A DNA stretch of 64,000 nt from Acidovorax sp. KKS102 (GTDB lineage: Bacteria > Pseudomonadota > Gammaproteobacteria > Burkholderiales > Burkholderiaceae_C), in assembly GCF_000302535.1 (NCBI RefSeq), contig NC_018708.1, positions 3,038,001-3,102,000 of the forward strand. Direction: 5' to 3'. How positions within the stretch are numbered: the first letter of the stretch is position 1; each line of letters begins with the position of its first letter. The notes under the pieces are model-generated. The model searched no databases. It was given only the letters and a program-made list of their open reading frames with translations, and was not told the origin of the DNA. The position numbers and the translations under genes were made by a program. This document shows, in pieces, positions 1-9,700 of the stretch.

Positions 1-2
1 TG

Positions 3-2069
3 GTCGATCTGGAGCAATGGGGCCGGGAGTGGGCCTGCCCACAGCTTTGGACCGCAGCCGAGGTGCTGGACTTGAGTCACTACTCGGACCGCGTGGAAGA
101 GATCGGTGTCGAGAAGCCTTTTGTGACCCCGGTCATAGCCCGAAACGACCATGGCAGCGGCTGGTTTGAAGGGAACGTCAGCGTCGGCGTTCGTGTAGAA
201 AATCCGTCCGGCGGTAGTGCGACTTATGTGCCCTTGACCTTCGACGACGTGCCTACGTTGCAGCAAGCGGTCAAGTCCGCTGAGCAGGCAGGGCAGTCCT
301 CGGTCAACCTGCCAGGTTTGCGTACTGCGGTGCCAATCGTTGATGCCCGACGGGCGGTGGACGCCTTAGCCAAAGCACAACAGCAGTTGCGTGACCACAA
401 TTTTCAGCCGTCGGGAGATCGCCCCGCAGCCGAGCCAAAGAAGCGCCTGGTCATCAAACGCAACCTTGAAGACGTTGACTACACCGAGGCGCGTGCAGAG
501 TCCTTGCAAATGCCCCCGGGCCGGGAGCCGTTGCTTCCGCAGACCCTGCGCCCTGAAATCGAACTCAAGCCGCACCAGCGGGTCGGCGTGGCATGGCTGC
601 AGCATTTGTGGGAGGCATCACCGGAACACTGTCGCGGCACAGTGCTGGCGGATGACATGGGACTGGGCAAGACCCTTCAGTTGCTCACTTTCATCACCAG
701 TTGTTTCGAGACGGATCCGACTCTGCCACCAGCTCTTGTTGTAGCGCCTGTCGCGCTCCTTGAGAACTGGCGCAACGAGCTGGATCGGTTCTTCCAGCCA
801 GGTACCCTGCCACTGCTGATGCTCTATGGCAGCACGCTCAAATCGATGCGCGTGGGTAAGCACGAACTCGATGCTGACCTCAAGGCACAGGGTGTCACCC
901 GGCTTTTGAAGAAGGGCTGGGTTGGCGATGCACGCCTAGTGCTCACCACCTACGAAACGATGCGCGACCTGGAATTCGCGTTGGCGAGCCAGCAGTGGTC
1001 TGTGATGATCTGCGACGAAGCCCAGAAGATAAAGACGCCTGCCGCGCTAGTCACACGGTCGGCCAAGAAGCAGAAGGTGCGCTTTCGCATCGCTTGCACG
1101 GGAACGCCGGTGGAGAATACGCTGGCCGATCTGTGGTGCCTGTTTGATTTCGTGCAGCCTGGCATGTTGGGCGCACTTAGCCACTTCTCACGTACCTATC
1201 GCCAGCCAATCGAGGCCAAGACGCCAGAGCAGATCGCCAAGGTGGAGGAGTTGCGCGCCTTGATCCAGCCGCAGATCCTGCACCGGCGCAAGACAGAAGT
1301 TGCTACGGAGTTGCCTAAGCCTGTCGAGGACAAATTATGCAAGCAGCTCCCGATGTCCCCATTTCAGCAAGGTCTGTATGAGGGTGCGCTCAAGACCCTC
1401 AAGGAGCAGAGGGTCAGCAATCCGTCGGCTCAGCTGCAGGCGTTGCAGGCGATTCGCAAGATCTGCTCGGACCCGCACGGTTATGCTGCTAAGGACAGTC
1501 ACAAGGCGCCGATCGACAAAATTGTGAACGAGTCACCGAAGATGGGCTGGCTCGTGGACCGGCTCAAGGCACTGGCCGCTGATCGCGCTGGCAACCACAA
1601 AGTGATCATCTTCTGTGAGTTCCGGGAGCTGCAGTTGCAGCTGCAACGTGTGATCGCGGCCTTCTTCGGCATCGCTGCCAGCATCGTGAATGGCGACACG
1701 TCAGCAGACCCCCGTACGGCGGATAACCGGCAGCAGCTGATCGACGCCTTCCAGCAAGCCCAGGGCTTCAACGTTATCATCCTTTCACCTCTGGCCGTGG
1801 GCTTCGGTGTGAACATTCAGGCGGCCAACCATGTCGTCCACTTCACCCGCACATGGAACCCTGCAAAGGAGGATCAGGCTACGGCGCGTGCTTACCGGAT
1901 CGGCCAGACCCGCGTCGTCAATGTCTACTACCCCGGCGTGGTTAGCGACAAGTTCCCGAGCTTCGACGTCAAGCTGGACGCCCTGCTGGGCAGCAAACGT
2001 GCGCTAGCCACAGATATCCTCAACGGTTGCAGCGATCTCAAGGCCTCCGACTTCGCCGACTTCGGCTGA
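3..2069 (+). CDS. SNF2-family helicase, C-terminal part (5' end outside window)
   Basis: ATP-dependent DNA translocase of the SNF2 branch of SF2. The frame is open to the left edge, so the gene probably begins upstream; an internal GTG at 63 would give 668 residues. Counting from that GTG, Walker A DDMGLGKT lies near residue 196, the DEAQ box near 317, a conserved RRKTEV near 408, and the last helicase motif AYRIGQT near 610. The first 170 residues are unassigned. It converges on the WYL gene downstream. A SNF2 subunit occurs in several defence systems (Zorya ZorD, DISARM DrmD), but without the upstream genes I cannot assign a system. The helicase assignment is firm; the role is not. Confidence 0.85.
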   Translation, partial: VDLEQWGREWACPQLWTAAEVLDLSHYSDRVEEIGVEKPFVTPVIARNDHGSGWFEGNVSVGVRVENPSGGSATYVPLTFDDVPTLQQAVKSAEQAGQSSVNLPGLRTAVPIVDARRAVDALAKAQQQLRDHNFQPSGDRPAAEPKKRLVIKRNLEDVDYTEARAESLQMPPGREPLLPQTLRPEIELKPHQRVGVAWLQHLWEASPEHCRGTVLADDMGLGKTLQLLTFITSCFETDPTLPPALVVAPVALLENWRNELDRFFQPGTLPLLMLYGSTLKSMRVGKHELDADLKAQGVTRLLKKGWVGDARLVLTTYETMRDLEFALASQQWSVMICDEAQKIKTPAALVTRSAKKQKVRFRIACTGTPVENTLADLWCLFDFVQPGMLGALSHFSRTYRQPIEAKTPEQIAKVEELRALIQPQILHRRKTEVATELPKPVEDKLCKQLPMSPFQQGLYEGALKTLKEQRVSNPSAQLQALQAIRKICSDPHGYAAKDSHKAPIDKIVNESPKMGWLVDRLKALAADRAGNHKVIIFCEFRELQLQLQRVIAAFFGIAASIVNGDTSADPRTADNRQQLIDAFQQAQGFNVIILSPLAVGFGVNIQAANHVVHFTRTWNPAKEDQATARAYRIGQTRVVNVYYPGVVSDKFPSFDVKLDALLGSKRALATDILNGCSDLKASDFADFG

Positions 2070-2224
2070 CCCGAGCCAAAGCCAGCGCCCGGTTATATCT
2101 TTCTGAATCCGTCATCACACAAACTGTCAACGAGTCTTATGCGCGAAAAGATTTTTTTGCACGCGGACGAAGTCTCAGATCAGCCCCGAGGAGTCAACAA
2201 ATTGGTCATGAATCACCAAGATGC

Positions 2225-3115
2225 TTAGACGAAGCCGGGGGCTAAAACTGCGTTGTCTATTCCTTGGAGCTGGGTTGTATTTGCCAGCCATAGCCTGAAA
2301 TCCCTCCCGCTGAGACGGGCATCAGGTGAGCAATCCACCTGCCACTGGCGCAGCACATAGCCCGCCACAGCAGCGCGCAGCGTGACTTGCAGCGATCCGC
2401 CCGCGCCCATCCCAAAATCCCGCGCAATGGATGAGGGGTGCGGGTGCGCTGGGTGTGGCACCAACTCGAGCGTAATTACTTTTTGCCATTGGGCATCGGC
2501 CGCGCGCAGCTCGTGGGCCTGCACGCGGTATTGCCCATCCTCCCGGTCTATGGGTTCGACCTTCTCCATGCGGGTCAGCACCAGATCGCGGAACTCTCCC
2601 TTGGTTCGGTCATACGCACGTGCATGCCACCGCAGGCCCGAATCAACAAGTGCGTGGGGCACGATCTCACGAGGGACTGCCCCCGTTTTCATCGAGTGGT
2701 ACGTAAGCCGCAGTGGGTAACCGCCGTGAATGGCCCGGGTCACCGTGGCCAAGGTGTCCAGAGGCGGCTGGTTTAGCCGGGCTGGTACGGCATTGGGCAA
2801 CGATTCCGCCAATGGGGCTGGCTCTCCCTCACCAAAACCGGCCGTCAACATCGCTAGCACGCGCTCTTCCCGGTGCTCGAACAGCGGCGTGAAGGTTGAC
2901 CGGTATCGGTATGCCTTGCCTTCGTACAACACGTTCTGAGGCGCAAGCTCCCGGTACAGCGCCATGTCACGCGTACCAGCCGCCGTGGCTAAGTCAAAAC
3001 GGTCGAGCACATTCTTGCGCGTCACTTCTCCATAAAACCACACGCGAAACTCGATGTAGGCCAGACGCCTGCGCTGGGCGGCAGACAGTTCGTTTAAAGC
3101 GATGGTAGTGATCAT
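2225..3115 (-). CDS. WYL-domain transcriptional regulator (BrxR/CapW-like)
   Basis: A 296-residue protein with the layout of defence-associated WYL repressors. It has an N-terminal winged-helix region (about 1-90), a central WYL domain (about 125-200; arginine-rich strand region around GLRWHARAYD) and a C-terminal extension. Members such as BrxR and CapW repress BREX or CBASS genes, and the WYL domain is thought to bind a nucleotide or nucleic-acid ligand. It is divergent from the small gene and phosphatase at 3.2-4.6 kb. The perfect inverted repeat at 3148-3193 lies in the shared promoter and is its probable operator. What it controls is inferred from position. Confidence 0.85.
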   Translation of the reverse strand: MITTIALNELSAAQRRRLAYIEFRVWFYGEVTRKNVLDRFDLATAAGTRDMALYRELAPQNVLYEGKAYRYRSTFTPLFEHREERVLAMLTAGFGEGEPAPLAESLPNAVPARLNQPPLDTLATVTRAIHGGYPLRLTYHSMKTGAVPREIVPHALVDSGLRWHARAYDRTKGEFRDLVLTRMEKVEPIDREDGQYRVQAHELRAADAQWQKVITLELVPHPAHPHPSSIARDFGMGAGGSLQVTLRAAVAGYVLRQWQVDCSPDARLSGRDFRLWLANTTQLQGIDNAVLAPGFV

Positions 3116-3147
3116 GGAAGGCTGAGAAGTTGCGGCATTCTAATCAA

Positions 3148-3193
3148 ATAAGATCATTTTGATGCCATAATTAACGAATCAAAATGATCTTAT
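3148..3193. promoter_or_regulatory. Perfect 16-bp inverted repeat, probable WYL-regulator operator
   Basis: Arms ATAAGATCATTTTGAT (3148-3163) and ATCAAAATGATCTTAT (3178-3193) are exact reverse complements separated by 14 bases. Each arm contains its own smaller dyad (ATCA-TTT-TGAT), so two dimers could bind about three helical turns apart. The site fills the 82-bp gap between the divergent WYL gene and the 93-residue gene, so a protein bound here would cover both promoters. The repeat is seen directly; the link to the WYL protein is inferred from position. Confidence 0.75.
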
Positions 3194-3206
3194 AAGGATG
3201 TTCTGC

Positions 3207-3488
3207 ATGAACCATGAACCCCCATTGATCACACAAGCACCTCTGCCCATGGGCGTTGCCATGTTCAAGCCACTGCCCCGGCCTGTGTCGGGGGAAACGA
3301 TCCAGACGCTGGAAAAACTCTTGCGCGAAGCCAAAGAGGGGCGTGTGTCGGGGCTCGCGCTGGTGGTACTGCATGCAGACGGGCGGTTTGATCTGCACCT
3401 GAGAGGCGCCGCAACGGAAGAGTCGAACCAAATGGGCGTGGCCGGTATGCTGGCAGCGCTGCAGAAAATGACCTTGGAACTTTACTGA
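3207..3488 (+). CDS. Small hypothetical protein upstream of PPP phosphatase
   Basis: A 93-residue protein starting at the ATG at 3207; an earlier in-frame ATG at 3198 would add three residues. The AAGGA at 3194-3198 is well spaced only for the later start. The sequence is charged, soluble and without recognisable motif. It contains a short helix region (ETIQTLEKLLREAKEGR) followed by a strand-rich part. It lies 11 bp ahead of the phosphatase gene and is probably co-transcribed with it from the promoter that carries the inverted repeat. I do not recognise its family. Confidence 0.6.
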   Translation: MNHEPPLITQAPLPMGVAMFKPLPRPVSGETIQTLEKLLREAKEGRVSGLALVVLHADGRFDLHLRGAATEESNQMGVAGMLAALQKMTLELY

Positions 3489-3499
3489 CGGGAGATCCC

Positions 3500-4564
3500 A
3501 TGAGCCTGATTCAACCCCTGCCAAACGGCCCGCTGGACATCGTGGGCGACATCCACGGCGAATACGACGCACTCCGCCAGTTGCTGGCACACCTCGGCTA
3601 CGACGAGCGCGGCATCCATCCAGAGGGGCGCACCCTGGTCTTCGTGGGGGACTTCTGCGATCGGGGCCCCAACAGCCCGGCCGTTCTGGCGCTGGTGCAG
3701 TCGCTGGTTCAATCAGGTCGCGCAGCCGCCGTATTGGGCAACCATGAGATCAATCTGTTGCGCGAGGACGCCAAGGATGGCTCCGGGTGGTTCTTTGATG
3801 CCCGCATGGAACGGGACCACGACAAGTATGCACCGTTCCATCGACCCACGCCCCAGCAGCGCGAAGAGATCGTCGCATTTCTCTCTTCGCTTCCCATCGG
3901 GCTGGAAAGAGCGGATCTGCGCGTCATTCACGCTGCCTGGCAAGAGCCCCAGATCGAAGCCGTTCGCGCTTTAGAGCCGGACTCGGTGCGCAGCGAATAC
4001 GACCGCTGGGAGAAAGCCGCAGAGCAAGTCGCCAGGGACACAGCGCTGGAGCAGCGCATGGAGCAAGAACTGGAGCAGTGGGAGCATGGTCTGGAAAACA
4101 AGCAGCATCAGCCACCCTTTCTGCACGCACATGCAGAGCACGAGGCCAACAAACAGATGCTCAACCCGCTCAAGGTGCTGACCTCTGGCGTAGAACTCAA
4201 AGGCACCGTGCCCTTCTTTTCAGGTGGCAAGTGGCGGTTTGCCGAGCGCATGCCCTGGTGGGATGCCTACACCGATGAGACGCCTGTGGTTGTGGGGCAT
4301 TACTGGCGACGTGTGCACAAAATTGACCGCGCTGCGGTGGGCAAGGGTGACCCGGACCTGTTTGAAAACACCCACCCATTTGCCTGGCACGGCCAGCGGG
4401 GCAACGTGTTCTGCGTGGATTTCTCCGCAGGTGGCCGGTGGACTGAGCGCAAGGCTGGAACGGCGGTAGGCCATGATTTCAAGCTGGCGGCGCTGCGCTG
4501 GCCTGAGCGGGTGCTGCAGTTTGATGACGGAAGTCTCCATGCAACCTCAAGGTATGGCATTTGA
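3500..4564 (+). CDS. PPP-type metallophosphoesterase
   Basis: A 354-residue calcineurin-like Ser/Thr phosphatase. The three metal-binding signatures are present in order: GDIHG near residue 14, GDFCDRG near 51 and GNHE near 80, followed by later histidines (VIHAAW; VVGHYWRR). The family removes phosphate from proteins or nucleotides using two metal ions. A GGGAG ribosome site precedes the ATG. It follows the 93-residue gene and faces the RelE-UvrD gene, which ends only 17 bp away, so it is at the edge of the helicase locus. Its control by the WYL regulator and any role in defence are inferences. Confidence 0.85.
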   Translation: MSLIQPLPNGPLDIVGDIHGEYDALRQLLAHLGYDERGIHPEGRTLVFVGDFCDRGPNSPAVLALVQSLVQSGRAAAVLGNHEINLLREDAKDGSGWFFDARMERDHDKYAPFHRPTPQQREEIVAFLSSLPIGLERADLRVIHAAWQEPQIEAVRALEPDSVRSEYDRWEKAAEQVARDTALEQRMEQELEQWEHGLENKQHQPPFLHAHAEHEANKQMLNPLKVLTSGVELKGTVPFFSGGKWRFAERMPWWDAYTDETPVVVGHYWRRVHKIDRAAVGKGDPDLFENTHPFAWHGQRGNVFCVDFSAGGRWTERKAGTAVGHDFKLAALRWPERVLQFDDGSLHATSRYGI

Positions 4565-4580
4565 ACTTCCCCCACGCACG

Positions 4581-6695
4581 CTAGGCCTGAATTAAGAGCA
4601 TCGCCCCGCGCTTCGCACGAGTCAACGCAACATAAAGCAACTTGCGTTGAGTTTCAGTTTTCTCAGCTGCGCCTACAAAGCTCTCGGGTGCAATCACGAC
4701 GACACAGTCAAATTCGAGCCCCTTGGCGCGATGCATAGTCGCTAGATGGACCACATCGCGGACTTCGGCATGGTTGCTTTGCGCCGTGATAGCGATACAC
4801 CTCAAGCCTGCGGCCTGCATCAAACCCGCCATAGCATCCCGACTTTTTTCGCTAGATGCGATGATGCAGAACGACAGGGGCACTCCGCCACCCTGGGCGA
4901 TATTCCATTGCCGCACAAACTCGATGGCATGTTTTGCTGCCGCCTCAATGCCCTCGACACTCAGAACAGTAGGTGCTGGGCCGTGTGACAAAGACTTGTA
5001 GCGCTTGGTCTCATCATGACCATCGTCGAGGTCGTCGATTTCACAGCCTTCCAGCAACGCCACGGCCTGCCGTCGAATCTCGTCGGTGGTTCGATAGTTG
5101 AGATACAGCTTTTTGGCACGGCCACGGATATCGATTCCGCAGCGGCTCATCGCAGCCTTATTGCGGCTGTAGATGCGTTGATGACCATCTCCGACAAAAA
5201 AGAGGTCGTTTGGACCTGCTGGCACCAAGGCACGAAGCAACCGTAGCGCCTGCGGGCCCAAATCCTGGGTTTCATCCGCGACGATGGCGCTGTAGAGAGG
5301 TTTGGACTTTTCTGCTTCAGCGCTCAACACATCAGCGACCTCACGGTAGGCGTCGTCCACTTCCTTGAGCTTGCGCGACGCCAGTTGCCCGCGGTACTCC
5401 TCAAAGACCGGCCATACCGCATCGCGTTTGGCGCGGCTCAGAATGACGCCGCGCCCCGTGCGCCGGGCTGTCCGGTATTGGTCCAATGTCGTGATGCCTT
5501 GCGCAAGCACCACCTGCTCCAACTCGTTTTCGTAGAAGTTGTCTGGCAGGTCAAGGGACGAATCCTTGACGGCCAACGCCGCTTGCCATGCCTGGTGAGC
5601 AGCATCCTGCTTGCGGTCGTACACGATGCGGTGTTCCAGCTTGCGGCTGCGCATGAAGGCATTCACCCAGGCGTCCAGATTGCGGACCTCTAGCTTGGCG
5701 AATGTCTCGCTACTGCACAGCGTGCGAAGGTTCTGCTCAATGTCGGCGGCGAGGTTCTTGGTAAAGGTTGTGACAAGCACCTTCTGGTTTGTCTCAGTCC
5801 TATTCTCCGCCAACCACTTGGCGCGGTGCATGGCCAGGACGGTCTTGCCCGTGCCGGCGCCGCCCAGCACTCGCACGGGGCCGCTGCGGTCTCCGACGGT
5901 GAGCTTTTTCTGGGTGGGATGCAGGAACACACGCCATTGCGCAAGGGGCGCATTCAGGATGGCGGTCATGGACTCGTCGTCGCTCACCACGACAAACCGC
6001 GATTGCGACTCTGCCGTGGCCAGAGCTGCTGCGAAGTCCTGGGTATCGATGACCTTGTCCACCCGCGTCTCACGGGCATTGAGCACCTGACTGACCGTGT
6101 CGCCTGCCGCTACAAGAAAGAGACCTTCGTATGCCTCCATCGGAAGCTTCGCCTGTTTGGCGTCCAGCTCTTCCTCGCTGACGATGCTGCGAACGAAACC
6201 GAGCAACTCTTGCGGCACACCGAGACTCATCAAATTACGGTCTTCTAGGTCTGCAAAGAGAGCTGGTGCAGCCACAACAGGCGCATTCAGAGTACCTTCT
6301 GCTGTCGCAGCATTGGCGCTGCGGGCTTCCTCCGGCACCTGCTCGGTGACGCTCTCGAATGTCAGCATTTGCATCGCCCCCGTTACGGGGTTGATGGTCA
6401 GCTTGCGATTTTCAGCCCAGCGGTAAGCGTCGTCGTGGTGGTCCACATATAGCAACACATACACGTCACCGGCGGAAGGCTTGAAAACGATACCCCGCCA
6501 GTCGCCGTCGAGTCGAACCGACTTGAGGTTCGGGTCTCGCGCGCCGTTGATGTTCTCGTAGTTGATGCCCGGGCTCTTAGGGTCGGCCTGAAACTGGATA
6601 GCCCACTTCATCACCTTGGTATGAACCTTGGCGGGCAACTTGGCCAGCTGAAGCAGAAAGTCGTTGCTCAGCGCAACCTTGGGTTTGAAGCTCAA
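4581..6695 (-). CDS. RelE-like domain fused to UvrD/Rep-type SF1 helicase
   Basis: A 704-residue protein. Residues 1-110 look like a RelE/HigB-type mRNA interferase fold, with KSVRLDGDWRGIV and HHDDAYRWAENRK typical of that group. Residues about 265-704 are a UvrD-type SF1 helicase: Walker A GAGTGKT near 283, ADETQD near 475, VGDGHQRIY, LNYRTTDEIR, MHRAKGLEFD, and LTRAK near the end. Translation starts at a TTG (6695) preceded by AGGAG. The start is 13 bp after the stop of the 2129-residue helicase gene, so it is the last gene of the leftward unit. Fused RelE-UvrD proteins are known but little studied; whether the RelE part still cuts RNA is unknown. Confidence 0.85.
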   Translation of the reverse strand: MSFKPKVALSNDFLLQLAKLPAKVHTKVMKWAIQFQADPKSPGINYENINGARDPNLKSVRLDGDWRGIVFKPSAGDVYVLLYVDHHDDAYRWAENRKLTINPVTGAMQMLTFESVTEQVPEEARSANAATAEGTLNAPVVAAPALFADLEDRNLMSLGVPQELLGFVRSIVSEEELDAKQAKLPMEAYEGLFLVAAGDTVSQVLNARETRVDKVIDTQDFAAALATAESQSRFVVVSDDESMTAILNAPLAQWRVFLHPTQKKLTVGDRSGPVRVLGGAGTGKTVLAMHRAKWLAENRTETNQKVLVTTFTKNLAADIEQNLRTLCSSETFAKLEVRNLDAWVNAFMRSRKLEHRIVYDRKQDAAHQAWQAALAVKDSSLDLPDNFYENELEQVVLAQGITTLDQYRTARRTGRGVILSRAKRDAVWPVFEEYRGQLASRKLKEVDDAYREVADVLSAEAEKSKPLYSAIVADETQDLGPQALRLLRALVPAGPNDLFFVGDGHQRIYSRNKAAMSRCGIDIRGRAKKLYLNYRTTDEIRRQAVALLEGCEIDDLDDGHDETKRYKSLSHGPAPTVLSVEGIEAAAKHAIEFVRQWNIAQGGGVPLSFCIIASSEKSRDAMAGLMQAAGLRCIAITAQSNHAEVRDVVHLATMHRAKGLEFDCVVVIAPESFVGAAEKTETQRKLLYVALTRAKRGAMLLIQA

Positions 6696-6708
6696 AGTTC
6701 TACTCCTG

Positions 6709-9700
6709 TTATTCGATGGTCAGACCCAACGCCGTTGCAGCAGCCTTCTCCCAAGGCTGCGCATTGCAATGTGTCAGGTCCTCATCCAGACACAGCACTG
6801 TCCACCCTTGCGCGGTCCACTCCTGCACCATATCTGCCTGGTCCGGTCGAAGAATCGCTACATGGGCAGCTGCCCAAACCATCTCGGCGTCGGCCACAAC
6901 ACGGCCTTTGTCATCTGCCAGTTCGGGGCCGATTTCGGGCACAGCCGCTCCGGCCTGCGCCAACCGAACCATACCTGGCTTGAGAGGCTCCAAAAGCTGC
7001 TCAAGGACCTCCAACCACGCGCCGTTCAAAGAGGTTTGCTCAGACGCCTGCGCGGCCACGGGTGCGGGCAAGGAGGTCAGGCCGTCGTAATCGTGCTGGT
7101 CCAGTCCGCTGGCGGTGACAAGCCACATACCTGGCAGCGACTGGGCCGTATTGAACAATTGCAGCCACTGGCGCCAAGCCAAGTGAAGCGCAGCGTCATC
7201 TTCAGCCTTCACCTCGTCCAGAACCAGGACGCCAGGCGCCATCCAGTTTGCTTCCTGTGGAAGTCCCTTGGCGGCAGCCAAAGGCCACCATCCAACTTGC
7301 TGACATACCCCCGACACCTTGGAGAGGCTGTGCGCAAAACCTTTGCCCGGTTCCTTGACGTGCGCAGGCAGTCGGTGAATCCATTGCCCGAGCTGATGCT
7401 CGCAAGTCGATTTCTCCTGTTCGTTATGCGGCACCATCAAAAAGCCCAACCACAAGGCGTTGCGCTGCAACTGCTCGATTGCAGGGTCGCCGGAGGGTCC
7501 ATCCGCCGGGGTGGCAAGCCAATGCAACAAGCTGGCGACCGCATGCTGCGTGAAGGCCTTCTCCTGCGCGCGTGGAACCGTTGCTGGGGCCTTGGCCCCG
7601 TGATGGCGGGCCATGCCCATCAACGGCGACTCCAGGTCGGTATCCAATTTCCCAGCAAGAGCATCCATCACATCGTTGTGCGTAACAGACCAGCACCAGA
7701 ACCTGCCGCTGGCCACCAATGCGCTACGCTTCAACGCATCCTCACGCAGACAGTCCTTGTGATAAGCCCAGCCGTCGCAAAAAACGGCAACGGGGCGGCG
7801 TTTGGAGCCTGTTGCCCAAGGCCAAATCACAAAATCAGGTTTGCTGGCTGCGAGTACCCCTTGCTCAGCGCCCACATCGCACTGCGGCTCTACTCGATAC
7901 CGCTGCCCACCCACTTCCAACACAAAGCCGGACTTCCCGTTCACTACGTCCTGCACCAGCTTCACCATAGGTATGGAGCCAACACCACCGAGGCGCTTCA
8001 ACGACTCGATAAACCGCGCCTCTAGGACCGAGTCGAAGTTCGGATTGATAAAAATCTCGGAAATCGTCTTGACCCGCTCCAGCTGGTCCAGCGCCCCCAC
8101 CAGTTCACCCAGCACCGCCTTGGCTTGGTCTCTGGAGACCTGCTCCATACTGCGCCCCAGTCGGTACTGGTACAGGCAGCGATAGCAGCCATCCTTTTCC
8201 GGGTCATCGTTACAAGAGCAACTGGTGACCGCCTGCAGCGCCATCTTGAGCACATCTGACAAGGTGCCCGCATCATGAGCCAGCAACTGGTGCAGATAGC
8301 CTGTGCCGCCGGGCACCGAGTCGTACAGCATGACGTAATGGCGGCGCGGCCCACCGTCTTTGCCAGGCTCGTCCTGCAGCACCATGCGCAAGTGGTCCAC
8401 CTTGCCACCAAATCGGCGCTTGAGCCCCAACTGCACGGCCGCCATGAAGGACTGGACCACGCTCTCGTCCATGCCGTTCTTCGTATACGGCACCAGAATC
8501 CGCAAAGCCTCCGACTCGAACTCTCGGTACAGGTACAGGCACTCCAGCAAGTTGGTAGGACTGTCATCCCCGTACTTGGGGCAATCGAAGCTATGGCTTT
8601 GCCCGCTCGGGTCGCTACTTCGTCGAGGAGGCTTTTGCACCTTGCCGCAGTGCTTGCACAGCTTGAATCCAGGTCGCGAAGACTCCTTGTCCGCCACCTT
8701 GAACGCCTCGCCAGGCTTGGCCAGCTCACCAAAATTCACGTCCCGGAACGTCACCCGGGAGATGAACTCAAAACCAAACGGCAGAGCACCCGAGCCAATC
8801 TGCCACGCCTCACGAATATGTGATGGAGAGAAATCCGCCATCAGCTGGCGCACGTAATACTTGGGTTCGCGGTCATCGGCACTGTCGTCGATGCGCACAT
8901 CCGTGTCGTTGCTATTGGCAATGGCTTGTTTGAAGCGCAGCAGCGTACGGCGTTGTGCCGCATCCGACCACATCGCATCGCCGCACGAAGGGCACGCTAC
9001 ATGGGTGTCTGCCTCTACCGTCAAGTTCTGCATGTGATGGCAAGACGGGCAGAAACGCCAGTCTTCCGTTTTTGCCAAATTCATGTTGATTTGGTCCACC
9101 TCCACGCGCCGCTGGTTGGCATAGAAGCGGTTCTCGGGCGCAAACTCCGAGAGGGCAGATTGCGCCGGGCGTTCGTACTTCTGCGTGGTCAGCGTGACAT
9201 AGGCGCCTTGGCCTGGCTCGTCCGAGGCCCGCTTGCGCCACAAAACAGACTTGAGCTCCACGCCGGCCTCCGGGAAGGCGTAGTTGGGAATCAGCCCCGC
9301 ATCGGTCAGCGTGTTCAGCAAGTCACGCGTGTTGATTTCTTTAATCAGCTCCAGCAACTTGTCCCGCTCACGCAGCAGGTTGTCGATTTCGGCGCGCGTC
9401 GCATCGTCCTGGGGCTTTTGCTGTGCCTTTGCGCGCACCTTATCGAGCTCATCCTTGCGCTTTTTGTAGGTACGTCGCTCCTCCTGCAGTTCCTCCAGGG
9501 CCTTCAGCAAACGAGTGCGCAGGCCGTCCGACTCACCTTGCCCCTGCATGAAGTCCCACAGCCTCGCTGTGACCACATCGTCAATATCACCCGCCAGCAA
9601 TTGCACAAAGCCCTGAAACAATCGCTCCTCATGCGCCAGCACGTAGTTGCTGAATACATAGGGGAAGCGCTCCTGCTTGCCCTGGTCCATGGCGTCAAGC

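Noticed and set aside
6664..8025. Open frame of 453 codons on the plus strand
   Set aside because: Lies opposite the C-terminal part of the 2129-residue helicase and shows no family resemblance.
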